37,585 nucleotides of DNA from Streptomyces sp. MBT53 (lineage in GTDB: Bacteria; Actinomycetota; Actinomycetes; Streptomycetales; Streptomycetaceae): contig NZ_JAEQAZ010000077.1 of NCBI RefSeq assembly GCF_016654115.1, positions 1 through 37,585 on the forward strand. The letters run 5' to 3'. The number at the start of each line of letters is the position of its first letter. The stretch's first letter is position 1. Shown one piece after another: positions 1 through 12,900 of this stretch. The translations under genes and the position numbers were made by a program. The notes below the pieces were generated by a model. That model did not search any database, was not told the DNA's origin, and was given only the letters and a program-made list of their open reading frames with translations.

Positions 1-3000
1 ACTCCCCGCGCGTCCACCGAAACACCCCCGCCCGGCCTCGACGCGACACCCCGGATCAGGCCCGCCTCCTTCGCCCAGCAGCGGCTGTGGTTCCTGTCCC
101 AACTGCCGGGCGCGAACGCCGCGTACAACGAGACCATCGCCTACACCCTGACCGGCCCGCTCGACGCCGACCTGTTGTCCCGCGCCCTCGACACGCTGAC
201 GGATCGTCATGAGTCGCTGCGGACACGGCTGGTGGCCACGGACGGCGACGTACACCAGCACATCGACCCACCGGGCGGCGGATTCACCCTGACCCGTGAA
301 GACCTCACCGACGCCGAAGCCGACGACGCGGACGCGCGGGTGGCCGCCCGCCAACTCGACGAAGCACAAAGCCCGTTCGACCTCGAAGCCGGCCCGCTCG
401 GCAGAGGCCGCCTGCTCGCCACGGGACCCGAACGCCACGTACTGCTCCTGACGTTCCATCACAGCATCTACGACGGCGTCTCGATGAACGTCATGATGGA
501 CGAACTCGGCCAGCTCTACGAAGCGTTCGGCGCGGGCGCCCCGAACCCCCTGCCGCCGCTCACGACGCAGTTCGCGGACCATGCGCGCGCCCAGCGCGAA
601 GCCGACCTCGGCACTCAGGAGGGCTACTGGCGGCGCGCACTGCACGACGCCCCGCCCGTCCTGGAACTGCCCACCGACCGTCCACGACCGGCGGAACAAC
701 AATACGACGGCGGGCGGGCCGAGTTCACCCTCGACGCCGAGGTCACGGCCGAACTCCGGAGTCTCGCGAGACGGCACGGCGCCACGCCCTTCGTGGCCCT
801 GCTGACCGGATGGGCGATCCTCATGTCACGGCTCTCCGGGCAGGAAGACATCGTTGTCGGCAGCCCGTTCGCGGGCAGGCGCGGCCCAGGAGCGGCCGGC
901 CTGATCGGCTTCCTCGTCAACTCCCTCCCGCTGCGCGTCGATCTCTCCGGATCCCTCACCGCCGCCGAGGCACTGACCCGCACCCGCGCCGTCGTACGCG
1001 AGGCCCTCGCCCACCAGGATCTGCCCTTCGAGCGCATCGTCGAACTGGTCAACCCGCCGCGCAGCGCCTCCCGCACACCTCTGTTCCAGACCATGCTGGC
1101 CTGGCAGCCCGACCGGCGGGGCCTGCTGCACCTGCCCGGAGTCGAGGCCGAGCCGCTGCCGATCGCCCACGCCCCGGCCAAGTTCGACCTCGCCCTGTCG
1201 GCGACCGAGTCCGACGGCCGGATCACCGGACACCTGGACCACGCGACCGCGCTCATCGACCCCGACACCGCCCGGCGCTGGTCCGGCCATCTCCGGCAGT
1301 TGCTCACCGACATGGTCCGCCACCCCGAACGGGACATCCGCGCACTGGAGTTGATGACACCGCAGGAGCGCCGACGGGTGCTCCTCGACGGCGACGCCAC
1401 GCGACCCGACACCGCCCCGCCGCCCGACCCGGTGGAAATTGCCCTGCGTTCGGCGTCCGGACTCGTCGAACTCTTCGAGGCACAGGTCCGCGAGCGCCCC
1501 GCGCGGACCGCGGTCGTCGACCGGGACGGCTCGCTGGACTACGCGGCACTCGGCCGCCGAGCCGACCACCTCGCGCACGCGCTGGTCGCCCGGTCCGTCC
1601 GCCCCGGCGACGTGGTGGGCCTGCACGCGCAACGCACCCGCGACCTGGCCGTCGGCATCCTCGGCATCCTCAAGGCCGGCGCCGCCTACCTCCCGCTCGA
1701 CCCGGGCCAGCCCGCCGAACGCCTCGCCCGCATGATCGAGGACGCCGCCTGCCCGCTCGTGCTGAGCGACCACGACACCGCCGAACGCGCCCCGGAATGG
1801 CTCGACTTGGCCACCGTAGAGGCCGAGGGAGCGACCCGGCAGGGACCACCGGCGGACATCGACCGCACGCCCGACCAGCTGGCCTACGTGATCTTCACCT
1901 CCGGGTCCACGGGACGGCCCAAGGGCGTCGCGGTCGAACACCGCAGTGTCCTCGACCTGTTCGCGACCTGGCACGCCCGCATGGGCACCGCCCCGGGCGA
2001 GGTCGGCTCCGCCTGGTCCGGTATCGGCTTCGACGCCTCGATCCACGAACTGCTGCTGCCCCTGACCACCGGCGGCGAACTCCACATCGTCCCCGAGGAG
2101 TTGCGCGGCGACCCCGAGGCCCTGCTGGCGTGGATGCGCGAACACGCGGTCACCCAGGCGTTCCTGCCGCCCGCCTACGTCAAGTGGATCGACGAGGACC
2201 CCGCCGTACGACTGCGCGGACTGCCCCTGCGCAAGCTGCTCACCGGAGTCGAGTCGCTCACCGAAGCCGCACTCCACCGCATGACACAGCACCTCCCCGG
2301 CCTGCGTATCTGCTTCGGCTACGGCCCCACCGAGGCGACCCTCTACAGCACCGCCCACTACGACCCCCGCCCGCTCGAACGGCCGTGCCCCATCGGCCGC
2401 CCGCTGCCGCACACCCGCATGTACCTGCTCGACGGCCGCCTGGAACCGGTCCCGCCCGGAGTGGTGGGCGAGGTCTACCTCGGCGGAGCGTCGCTGGCCC
2501 GCGGCTATCTCGGCCGCCCCGACCTCACCAAGGAACGCTTCCTGCCCGACCCGTTCGTGCCCGGCGAGCGGATCTACCGCACCGGGGACCTCGCCCGCCG
2601 ACTGCCGGACGGCCAGGCCCACTTCATGGGACGCGCCGACGACCAGATCAAACTCCGCGGCTTCCGGATCGAGCCCGCCGAGGTCGAGGCGGCGCTCACG
2701 GCCCTGCCCGGCGTACGCGAAGCGGCGGTCCTCGTCGACCACGACCCGACGGGCCAGCCCCGGCTGATCGCCGGCATCGGCCGCGGCACGGCACCCGCCC
2801 GCACCGCACACGACTGGCGCGCCGCCCTCGCCCGCCGACTGCCCGACTACATGATCCCCGCCGTCTTCCTCGACCTCGACACCCTCCCGCTCAACCGCAG
2901 CGGCAAACTGGACCGCCCCCAACTCCTGCGCCAGGCCCAGGAGTCGACCTCCGACCAGGTCAACACGGCCAGCCCGCGCGACCACGTCGAACACGGCCTG

Positions 3001-3963
3001 TACCGGATCTGGCAACGCACCCTGCTCCACCCCGACATCGGCGTCAGCGACAACTTCTTCGAGATCGGCGGCACTTCACTGTCGGCCATCAAGATGGCCC
3101 ACGCCGTCACCGAGACCTTCGGCCGCCGACTCCCCGTCGGCGAGGTCATGACCCGCCCCACCATCGAGGCCCTGGCCGCACTGCTCCGCGAGGACGGCAG
3201 CGCCCGCGCCCCCGGCAGCCTCATCGAGTTCCGCCCCGGCACCGGCCCGCGCGTGGTCTGTGTCCACCCCGCAGGCGGCACCGCGTTCTGCTACCTGCCC
3301 CTGGCCACCCTCCTGCCCGAAAGTGTCGGGCTCTACGGCATCCAGTCCCCGGGGGTGAACCCCGACGAGGATCTCCTGCCCAGCGTGGAGGCCATGGCCG
3401 AGGCGTACCTGCGCCTCCTGGAACCGCTCGGCGACCACCCCCTCGTCCTGACCGGCCTGTCCTACGGCGGCCTCGTCGCCCACGAGATGGGACGCCTGCT
3501 GGCCGCCGCCGGACACCGCGCGGTCAGTGTCGTCCTCCTGGACACCCAGGCCACCGACGACGCGACCGCCCGCGCGGAGATAGGCGCCGTCGACGCGACC
3601 GAGTTCCGCGACAAACTCGTGAGGTTCAACGGGATGTACCCCGGCATCGACGACGCCCAGGTCGACCGCTACTTCCGCCTCTACAACCACAACCGGCTCA
3701 CCGCCCGCGAACACCTCCCGGCAGCCTCCCCGGCCCGGCTGATCCTCGCCCAGGCCGTACCAGACGGCACCGACACCCCCTTCCACGCGGAGGTCCGCGA
3801 CTTCTGGCAGCGCAGGGCCGAGGGCGCGTTCCGGGTGGAGACGCTGGAGTGCGACCACTGGGAGATCCTGGAGGGCGCCGGAGCGGCCCGGGTCGGCACC
3901 CTGCTGGACGCCGAACTCGCCCACCACACCGCCCAGTCGGCCCTGCAGGTACGGGAGGCGTGA
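1..3963 (+). CDS. NRPS, terminal module C-A-T-TE (5' end outside window)
   Basis: The frame is open from base 1 with no start, so the N-terminus, and possibly more modules, lie upstream. Counting from the first codon: a condensation domain (about 20-440) has the first-core SFAQQRLWFL and an intact HHSIYDG (H153, H154, D158). An adenylation domain (about 480-970) has FTSGSTGRPKG, GYGPTE, YRTGDL and NRSGKLD. A thiolation domain has its phosphopantetheine Ser in GGTSL (S1026). A type I thioesterase has GLSYGG (S1154) and a late DHWEILEG His. Aligning the A domain by eye to GrsA gives a pocket of roughly D-A-H-F-L-G-G-L-Y, which I cannot assign to a substrate. A Pro-rich stretch precedes the C domain. 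The stop codon overlaps the next start (TGATG), so the two synthetases are translationally coupled. If this is a detoxin-like cluster, this protein would supply the acyl-amino acid placed on the beta-hydroxyl, with its TE making the ester; that is inference. Confidence 0.95.
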   Translation, partial: TPRASTETPPPGLDATPRIRPASFAQQRLWFLSQLPGANAAYNETIAYTLTGPLDADLLSRALDTLTDRHESLRTRLVATDGDVHQHIDPPGGGFTLTREDLTDAEADDADARVAARQLDEAQSPFDLEAGPLGRGRLLATGPERHVLLLTFHHSIYDGVSMNVMMDELGQLYEAFGAGAPNPLPPLTTQFADHARAQREADLGTQEGYWRRALHDAPPVLELPTDRPRPAEQQYDGGRAEFTLDAEVTAELRSLARRHGATPFVALLTGWAILMSRLSGQEDIVVGSPFAGRRGPGAAGLIGFLVNSLPLRVDLSGSLTAAEALTRTRAVVREALAHQDLPFERIVELVNPPRSASRTPLFQTMLAWQPDRRGLLHLPGVEAEPLPIAHAPAKFDLALSATESDGRITGHLDHATALIDPDTARRWSGHLRQLLTDMVRHPERDIRALELMTPQERRRVLLDGDATRPDTAPPPDPVEIALRSASGLVELFEAQVRERPARTAVVDRDGSLDYAALGRRADHLAHALVARSVRPGDVVGLHAQRTRDLAVGILGILKAGAAYLPLDPGQPAERLARMIEDAACPLVLSDHDTAERAPEWLDLATVEAEGATRQGPPADIDRTPDQLAYVIFTSGSTGRPKGVAVEHRSVLDLFATWHARMGTAPGEVGSAWSGIGFDASIHELLLPLTTGGELHIVPEELRGDPEALLAWMREHAVTQAFLPPAYVKWIDEDPAVRLRGLPLRKLLTGVESLTEAALHRMTQHLPGLRICFGYGPTEATLYSTAHYDPRPLERPCPIGRPLPHTRMYLLDGRLEPVPPGVVGEVYLGGASLARGYLGRPDLTKERFLPDPFVPGERIYRTGDLARRLPDGQAHFMGRADDQIKLRGFRIEPAEVEAALTALPGVREAAVLVDHDPTGQPRLIAGIGRGTAPARTAHDWRAALARRLPDYMIPAVFLDLDTLPLNRSGKLDRPQLLRQAQESTSDQVNTASPRDHVEHGLYRIWQRTLLHPDIGVSDNFFEIGGTSLSAIKMAHAVTETFGRRLPVGEVMTRPTIEALAALLREDGSARAPGSLIEFRPGTGPRVVCVHPAGGTAFCYLPLATLLPESVGLYGIQSPGVNPDEDLLPSVEAMAEAYLRLLEPLGDHPLVLTGLSYGGLVAHEMGRLLAAAGHRAVSVVLLDTQATDDATARAEIGAVDATEFRDKLVRFNGMYPGIDDAQVDRYFRLYNHNRLTAREHLPAASPARLILAQAVPDGTDTPFHAEVRDFWQRRAEGAFRVETLECDHWEILEGAGAARVGTLLDAELAHHTAQSALQVREA

Positions 3964-6900
3964 TGGACCTCGGACCTGCCTCCAGCATCTTCCCGGCACC
4001 GCTCGACACGGCCCGCACGCGGACCGCCTCCCTCGCCGAGACCGTCCTCGCCCAGGCCCGCCGCACCCCTGCCGCCCCCGCCGTCGAGGACGGCGACCGG
4101 GTCCTCGACTACACGGAACTCGAACGGGTCAGTGGCCTGGTGGCAGCGCGACTGCACGCGGCCGGAGTACGCCCAGGGCACGCGGTCGCCGTACACCTGC
4201 CGCGCTCGTGGCAGTTGGTCTGCGTCATGCTCGGCATCCGCCGCGCCGGAGCCACCGTCGTCCCCCTCGACCGCCTCAGCCCGCCCGACCGGCAGCGCCA
4301 CATCCTCGACGACTCGGGCGCCGTGGTCGTGGTCCATGGGCGAGGTCCCCAACTGCCCGCGCATCTCCCGGTGTTGGACGTCGACCTGCTCCTCAGCGGC
4401 GAGGGCGGCACCGACCTGCCCGCCGTGTCCGCGGTCCAACCCGGTGACACCGCCACGGGCTTCGTCTTCTACACCTCCGGCAGCACCGGGCACCCCAAGG
4501 GTGTGGAGGTCACCGACGAGGGAGTGCTGCGACTGGCCCGCCCCGGCTATCTCGACCTCAGACCCGGCACCCGCTTCGCCTCGCTGGCCAACCCCGCCTT
4601 CGACGCGCTCAGTTTCGAGGTATGGGTCCCGCTGCTGACCGGTGGCGTCTGTCTCGTACTCGACGACAGCCAGGTGTACAGCGCACCCGGACTCGCGAGG
4701 GCGCTCGACGAAAGGCGCGTCGACACACTCTTCATCACGACGGCACTCTTCAACGCGGTCGTCGAGCAGGTACCGCACTCCTTCGCCACCGTCGGACAGG
4801 TCCTCGTCGGCGGCGAACAGCTCAACACCCGTATCGTCCGCCGCTGGTACGAGTCCAACCCCGAGGCCCGGACTGTCCTGCACAACGTGTACGGGCCGAC
4901 CGAGGCGACGACCTTCGCCCTCTGCCACCCCATCCCGCGCGACTTCGCCGGCGACACGATCCCCATCGGCACCCCGCTCCCCGGCACCGGCATCCTCCTG
5001 CGCACCGAGGACGACCGCACCGCCGAACCGGGGGAGGTGGCCGAACTCCTGCTCTCCGGTCCGGCGTTGGCGCGCGGCTACCGCAACCTCCCCGAGCGGA
5101 CCGCCCACAGCTTCGTACGGCTCCCGAACGAAGGGGCCGGGCAAGGGCGTTGGTATCGCACCGGTGACCTCGTGCGCCAGGACACCGAGGGCCGGATCAC
5201 CTACGTCGGCCGGGCCGACCGCCAGGTCAAGGTGCGCGGCTTCCGCATCGAACCGGGCGAGGTGGAACGGCAGATCCTGTCCCGGCCCGCCGTCCGCCAG
5301 GCCTACGTCTGCACCCGCCGCGACGCCGAGGACCGCAACGAACTGCTCGCCTTCCTCGTCCCGGGCGACGAACTCTCCTACGACACCTACGACCGCCACC
5401 TCGCCGCGACCCTGCCCTCGTACATGCGCCCCCACCACACCTACCTCGTCGCCGAACTGCCGCGCAACGCCAACGGGAAGGTCGACCGGGAGGCCCTGCT
5501 GCGCGATGCCCGTACTCCGTGGCGCGGCACGCCCGAGGACGACGCACCGCCCGTCAGCGCCGGACAGCGCCGGGTGTTGGACATCGCCGAGGACATCCTC
5601 GCCGTCGACGGCCTGCGGCCCGGGGACCGTTGGGCGGCCAGCGGCGGCGACTCGCTCAAGGCGCTGCGCTTCCGCTTCGAGATCCTCGACCGCTACGCCG
5701 TCGACCTCCCGCACGACCTGGTCCTGCGGGCCGACTTCGCCGCCCTCGCGGACGCCGTCGACGCCGCCGACACGGCCGTAGGAGAACACCCACCTATACC
5801 CGGCCCCGCCGGGGAAACGACCGCGCCGGCCACCAGTGAGCAGGAGCGGCTGTGGCTTCTGCAGCAGCGGGCGCCCGAAGACCGGTCCTACGACGTGCCG
5901 TTGGCGTTCCGGGTGCGCGGTGATGTCGATACGGGCGCTCTGCAGCGCGCGGTGCGTGGTCTGGTGGAACGGCATGTCGCCCTGCGCACCCGGCTGGTCC
6001 CCTCCCCGGACGGGCTGCTCCAGCGGACCGGCGATCCCTACGACCCCTGGCAGCATCTCGAAGCCCGCCCGGGGGAGGAGTGGCAGGACACCGCCGACCG
6101 GTTCTTCGAGCACCGCTTCGACCTCGCCGAGGGGCGGATGCTGCGCGTCGCCTGGGTGCCACGGGCCGACGGTGGACTGCTTCTGCTGCATCTGCACCAC
6201 GTCGCCGTGGACGGCTGGTCGCTCAACCTCCTCCTCCGCGACCTGACCGACGCCTGCGTCGCCGACGGCTCGACCCGTACGCCCCTGGATTTCGCCCACT
6301 GGCAGCGCAGTTGGCACACCAGTCCCGCCTACGCGGACCGGCGGGCACGGCTGCGCTCCCACTACGGCCGCGACGGCGAACCGTCACCCGCACAGCCGGT
6401 CCCCGACACACCACGGGCCCGCCTGCTGCGCACCACGCTCGACGTCGTCCGCCGCGGCGCACTGGACCGGCGTGCCGCACAACTCGGCCTGACCCGCTTC
6501 CAGTTGCTGGTGTCCGCGTTCGCCGCGAGCGTCTACGGCGTCACCGGACAGGGCCGCCCGCTGATCGCCACGCCGGTCGCGAACCGGGCCCGGCCCGAAT
6601 TCGCCGACACCGTCGGCATGTTCGCCAACACCGTGCTCCTCGACCTGCCGATGGAGCCGCACCGCCCATTGGATGCCCAGCTGTCCGAGCACGCCGACGT
6701 CGTGCACGCCGTACTGCGCGACCAGGAGGTCGCCCTCGCCGACGTCCTCGCGGACCGCGCCTTCGGCGAGCGAACCCCCTTGTTCGACTACCTGTTCGTG
6801 CTGGAGAACACCGACTTCTCCGCACTGCGGCTCGACGGCTGCGACGTACGGCCGGTGTGGCCCGAGCCGCTCGGCGCCAAATGCGCCCTCACGCTGTCGG

Positions 6901-9900
6901 TGGTGGAGCACGAGGGCGGCTTCGACTGCCTGTGGGAGTACCGCGACGACATCGGCGCCGAGCGCGCCCAGGCCGCGGCCCGCCTCTTCCGCCAGGCCCT
7001 CGACCAGCTGACCGGCGGCGACGACACCACCCTGCACGAACTGGTCGCCGACTACCGCCGCACCCTGCCCGACCACGGCCAAGGCCCCACGCGGCCAACG
7101 GACTTCGCGACCGTCGCCGAGGGCTTCGCCCGGAAAGTCGCCCGTACCCCGCACGAACCAGCGGTCACAAACGGCGAGTTGACCCTCACCTACGCCGAAC
7201 TCGATGCGCAGGCAGCAGGGTTGGCTACCGCCCTCGCCGCCCGCCTTCCGGCGGATCCCGCCGCCCCGGCGGCCGTGGCGCTCCATCTCCGGCCCTCCGC
7301 CGAGCACATCGTGGCCCTCCTGGCGGCGGCCCGGCTGAACCTCACCGTCGTACCGCTCGATCCGGCCTATCCGCCGCCCCTGCTGCGGCATGTGCTCGAC
7401 CAGGCCGACCCGTTGTGCGTACTCGTGGCGCCGGAGGACGAGGACGCGCTCGTAGCGATCGCGCCGGCGTCCCTGCCGCGGCATGTCCTGACCCTCGCGG
7501 ACGCTCCCACCGTCGGGCTCGAAACTCCCGCGCACCAAGGAGCGCGTCCGCTCTACACCCTGTTCACCTCCGGCTCCACCGGCGCTCCCAAAGGCGTCCG
7601 GGTCTTCGACCGGACCCTGTGCAACCTGCTGACCTGGCAGCGCACCGACGGCGGACTGCGCGGGCCCGCCGTCACCCAGCAGTTTTCCATGCTGTCCTTC
7701 GACGTCTCCTTCCAGGAGATCTTCACCACCCTGTGCTCCGGGGGCCTGCTGCGCCTGGTCGAACCCGCCTGGCGGCACGATGTCCCGTCCCTGTTGCGGG
7801 AGTTGGAGACCGGGGGAGCGGAGCGGATCTTTCTGCCGTACGTCGCCCTGCAACTGCTCGCCGAACACGGCGTGCGGACCGGCCGGTTCCCGTCGCGGTT
7901 GCGTGAAGTCGTCACGGCCGGGGAGCAGTTGGTGTGCACGGACGCGATCCGCCGCTGGTTCGCCGGACTGCCGGACGCCCGCCTGTTCAACCACTACGGC
8001 CCCACCGAGACCCATGTCGTCAGCGGTCTGTGCCTCGACGGTGATCCCGCCGCCTGGCCGCTGCGGCCCGCGATCGGGCGGCCGGTGGCGAACGCCGTCC
8101 TGCGGGTCGTCGACGAGGGCGGGCACCCCGTGCCGCCTGGCGTCACGGGCGAGTTGCTGATCGGCGGCCTCATGGCCCACCGCTGCTACCTCGGCGACGA
8201 CACACCGCACCACGACCGCTTCACCGACGACCCCGGCCTCGGCACCTTCTACCGCACCGGCGACCTCGCGCGCTTCGACGCGGACGGCCTGCTGCACTAC
8301 GCGGGTCGCGACGACAGTCAGGTCAAACTCGGCGGGCACCGGCTGGAGTTGGGGCAGGTCGAGGCCGCGCTGCTGCAGTACCCGGGCATCACCCACGCGG
8401 TCGCGGCGGTGGCGGACGGACTGCTGGTGGCCTGTCTGAAGTGCCGGGGCGGCGACCCCGACCCGAAGGATCTCGCCGACCATCTGTCCGGGCTGCTGCC
8501 GGGGTATGTGCGCGTGAGCAGGTTCCGCCGCCTCACCGAACTGCCGCGCACCCCGAGCGGCAAACTGGACCGCCGGGCGGCGCTCACCGCCCAGGGGCGT
8601 GAACTGCGCCCGGTGGGTGCGACCGTCCGGGCCGCCCAGTCACCTCTCGAAGCACGGCTGGCCGAGCTGTTCGAGACGGTGACGGGCAAGGCCATCGGTG
8701 TGGAGCAGCGGTTCTTCGACGCCGGCGCCACCAGCCTGGACCTGATGCGCTTCCAGCTCCGGTGCGCGGGCGAGGACCAACTCGCCTTCGGCGTACCGGA
8801 GTTGTTCGAGCACGTCAGCCTTCGCGCACTCGCCCGCCTCATCGAGGGGCGCGCGTCGGAGGGCGGTACGGATGATTCGACGCACCTTGACGCGCCACGA
8901 CCCGTGGGCGAACCCGTCGCCGTGATCGGGATGGCCGTACGACTGCCGGGCGCCCCCGACCTGGCCGCCTTCTGGGACCTGGTGGTCTCCGGCGGCCGGG
9001 GCATCGAGCACTTCCCGACGGCAGACGGCCGGGTCGGCGCCCGCAGCCAGCTCGCCGGACCGCTCGACTTCGACCCGGGCCACTTCACCATCAGCCCGCA
9101 CGAGGCCCGGCTGATGGACCCCCAGCAACGGCACCTCCTGATGAACTGCGTCGAGGCACTCGCCCACGCGGGAATCGCGGACCCGGCGGCCCACCGGGTC
9201 GGACTCCTCGCCGCCTGCGGCGAGAACACCTACTTCCAGCGCATGTTGCGCGAGGCCGAACCGGACCGACTCCCCGACACCTTCCGGCTCGCGCTGCACC
9301 ACGAGAAGGACTTCCTGGCCACCAAAGCCGCCTACCACCTCGGACTGACCGGGCCCGCCTTCACCGTGCAGTCCGCGTGCTCCAGCTCGCTCGTCGGCGT
9401 CCACGTGGCCGCCGGGATGCTCCGGCAGGGCGACGCGGACGTGATGCTCGTCGGCGGTGTCCTCGTCGACATCGACCTGACCGACGGCTACACCTACCGG
9501 CCGCAGCACATCTTCTCGCCGGACGGCCACTGCCGGCCGTTCAGCGCGGACGCCGCCGGTACCGTCGGGGCGAGCGGCAGCGCCGTCGTCGTGCTCAAAC
9601 CGCTCGCCGCCGCCCGCCGGGACGGTGACACCGTCTACGCCGTCGTCACCGGCTCGGGAATCAACAACGACGGTTCGGACAAGCTCAGTTACAGCGCCCC
9701 GGCCCTGGCGGGGCAGCGCGCCGCCATCCGTACCGCCCTGCACCGCAGCGGCCGTAGCGGCGCCGACCTCGGCTATGTGGAGGCGCACGGGACCGGTACC
9801 CGGCTCGGGGACCCGGTGGAGACGGCCGCGCTGCGGCAGGCGTACGGGCTCGCGGACGACGCGCGCGTGGCGCTGTCCTCCGTGAAGAGCCAGGTCGGAC

Positions 9901-12900
9901 ACCTGGGCGCCGCCGCAGGTGTCGTCGGCCTGGTGCGGGCCGCGCTCGCCGTGCACCACGGGGTCGTTCCGCCGACGGCCGACTTCGACCGGCTCAACCC
10001 CGAGATAGAGGACGGGCCCTTCCGGATACCGGTCACCGCCGAAGCCTGGCCCTCCGACACCCCGCGAGTGGCCGCCGTCAGCAGCTTCGGCATCGGCGGG
10101 ACCAATGCCCATCTGCTGCTGGAACAAGGGGAGTTGGCCCACCACGGTGCTGTTCCGGCCGAGCCGGTGGCGTGCCTGGTGCTGTCCGGCAGTTCCGCGT
10201 CCGCCGTACGCGCGGACGGGCGCCGTATCGCCGCCTACCTGAGGGCGCACCCCGACACCTACCCGCGGGTGCTGCGCCACCTCCAGGCCGGACGGCCCGC
10301 GCTCGCCCACCGGGCTGCGGCCGTCTGCCCGGACGTCGACTCCGCCGTCGCGTGGCTCGACACGCTCGGTGAGGTCGGGGAGATCGGCGAGCCGCTCGCG
10401 CGGACCGCGCTCGAGGCACCGGACCGGGACCCCCGCGCCCTCGCCGAGGCATGGACGGCCGGACACACCCTCGTATGGCCCGAGGGGCCCGCCCCCGCGC
10501 CCTGGGACTTCCCACCGCCCGCCTTCGACACGGCGGAGTACGACTTCCAACGCGCGCCCGGAGGCGATGACTCCGAGTCCGAGTCCGCGCGGTCGGCCGC
10601 CCCGCGACGGCTGCCCGCAGGCGAGTGGCTGCACCAGCCGCTGTGGACACGACTGCGCCGCGCCCGCACCGGCGCCCACCCGCCACGGCGCACCGCCGTC
10701 GTGGTCACCGCGCCGGACGCGGACGGCACGGCGTGGCGGTTCCTGGAACGGCACTACGCCCGCGTGGTGACCGTGCGCGCCGGACAGGGACTCACCCGGC
10801 TCGACGAGGACCGCTACGAGGCCGATCCCGCCGACACTGACCAACTCGCCGTCGTGCTCGCGGAGATCACCCGGCGCACCGGCCCCGGCGTCGACTGGCT
10901 GCACACCCTCCCGCTCACTCTCGACGGCAGCCTCGACGACCCTGCGCTGGAGGCGGCCCAGTTGGCCTGTCTCGACACCGTCGCGGCGCTCGCCCGCGCC
11001 CTCGCCCAAGTCCCGGACGCCGAACGGCCCCGCGTCTGGCTGCTGTCCCACGGGGCGCAGCCGGTCACCGGCCCCGTCCGCACCCCCGAGGCGGGCCTCC
11101 TCGCCGCCGCCCTCGAAGTCCCCCGGCAGGAACTGGGCGTGACCCTGCGCTGGGCCGACCTGCCCGGACCGCGCCCGGCCGACTGGGCGGCCCAGCTGCC
11201 GGACCTGCTCCTGGACGACACGATCACCGAACCGGCCACCGGCCTGCGCGACGGCTTCTGGTGGCAGCGCACCCTTCAGCCGGTGCTCGCTCCCGAGTCG
11301 CCAACTGCCGCCGTCCGTACGGCCGTTCCGGGTACCCACCTGGTGCTCGGCGGCACCGGCGGCATCGGCACCACCCTCGCCGCCCGCCTCCTCGAACACC
11401 CCGGCAACCGCGTGGTCCTCGTCGCCAGGGGGAGCGCGACACCGCCCGCGCTACGCGCGCACCAGGACCGCGTCACAGTGGTCCCGGCCGACCTCGCCAC
11501 CGACGACCTGGACACGGTCGGGGACCTGCTCGCCCCGCACCTCGACGGCCTCGCCGGGATCGTCCACGCCGCGGGCACCGCCGCCGGCGGGCTCCTCGTC
11601 CGCCGCGACCCCGCCACCGCCCGCCGGGCCACGGCCGCCAAACTCCGCGGTGCCCTGCTCGTCGAGCGGATCATCGCCGAGCACGACCCGGACTACGTGG
11701 CCTACTGCTCGTCAATGGCTGCCCGGTACGGGGGAGTCGGGCAGTTCGACTACGCGGCGGCCAATGCCTGTCTGGACGCCTACGCCCACCACGCACCGCC
11801 CGGCGCCGACGACGCGACCGTCCGCATGACCATCGGCTGGGACGCCTGGCGGGACGTAGGCATGGCACAGCACGCCCTGACCACCGACGCCCGCCACCAG
11901 GAACACCTGAGGACGGCGCTCACCCCCGAGGACGGCGCGGCGGTCTTCGAACGGGCCCTGCACCTGCAACTGCCGCACCTGCTGGTCAACACCACGCCCC
12001 TGGCGGAGGCCCACTACTTCTACGAGCACGGGCATGGGCACGAGAACGGGCACGGGTCCGTCGTCGATTCAGTGCCGGCGCCCAACGACCCCGCAGCCGA
12101 TCTCGCCGAGATCCTGTGCGACCTCCTCGGCGTGGACACCGTCCACCCCGAGGAGGCGCTCTACGACCTGGGCGCCGACTCGCTCACCCTGCTGGAACTC
12201 ATCGACGAGGTGAAGCGCCGCCACGGCACCGACATCGACCTGTCCCGGCTCAGCCACCGGGTGAGCCTCGCCGAGATCCTCGGCCACGTCGACACCGGAA
12301 CTCGCCGCGCGACAGCCGAGGTTGCCGTCGAAGTGTGGCAACGCGGGCCGGGCCCGGACGTGTTGTGCCTGGTCCATCCGGTCGGCGGCGACATCCAGGC
12401 CTACAGACCGCTGGTGGCGGCCCTGCCCGCCGAGTCGACCGTCTGCCTGATCGCCGACCCGAAACTGCGCGACCCGGGACTGCCCGCCCGTTCGATCGCC
12501 GACCGGGCCGCGCACTACCTGGAGGCCGTGCGGGCCGCTTTCCCGGACCCCAACCGCCGTCTGAGCCTTGCGGGTTGGTCGTTCGGTGCCTGGACCGCCC
12601 TGTCCATGGCCGCACTCGCCGAGGCCGACGGCCGACCCGTCGACGCCGTCCACCTCCTCGACCCTCCGCCACCCGGCGCCGGCCAACGCCTCGCCGCCTA
12701 CGACGAACAGCAGGTGGACGCCGTCTTCGCCCGCGAGCTCAGCGGCAACGCCGGCGGACCGCTGTCGGAGTCCGGCCGCGCCTACGCCGAACGCCTCGCG
12801 CACTGCTGCCGAACCAACCTCGCGGCCATGGCCGAACACCGGCTGCCACGGCTGCACCGGACACCGGCCGAGATATGGCTCGCCGAACGCCCCGTAGAGG

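Noticed and set aside
624..3030. Long minus-strand frames opposite the first NRPS
   Set aside because: High-GC antisense shadows; low-complexity translations and no ribosome-binding sites.
810..3962. Upstream extension of the NRPS-PKS frame giving a protein of more than 4000 residues
   Set aside because: The extra 1051 residues are Arg/Pro-rich shadow sequence of the first NRPS in another frame; real domain similarity begins at the ATG at 3963.
10141..10640. Degenerate acyltransferase domain
   Set aside because: Too short by more than 200 residues and lacking GHSxG; better described as KS-AT and post-AT linkers.
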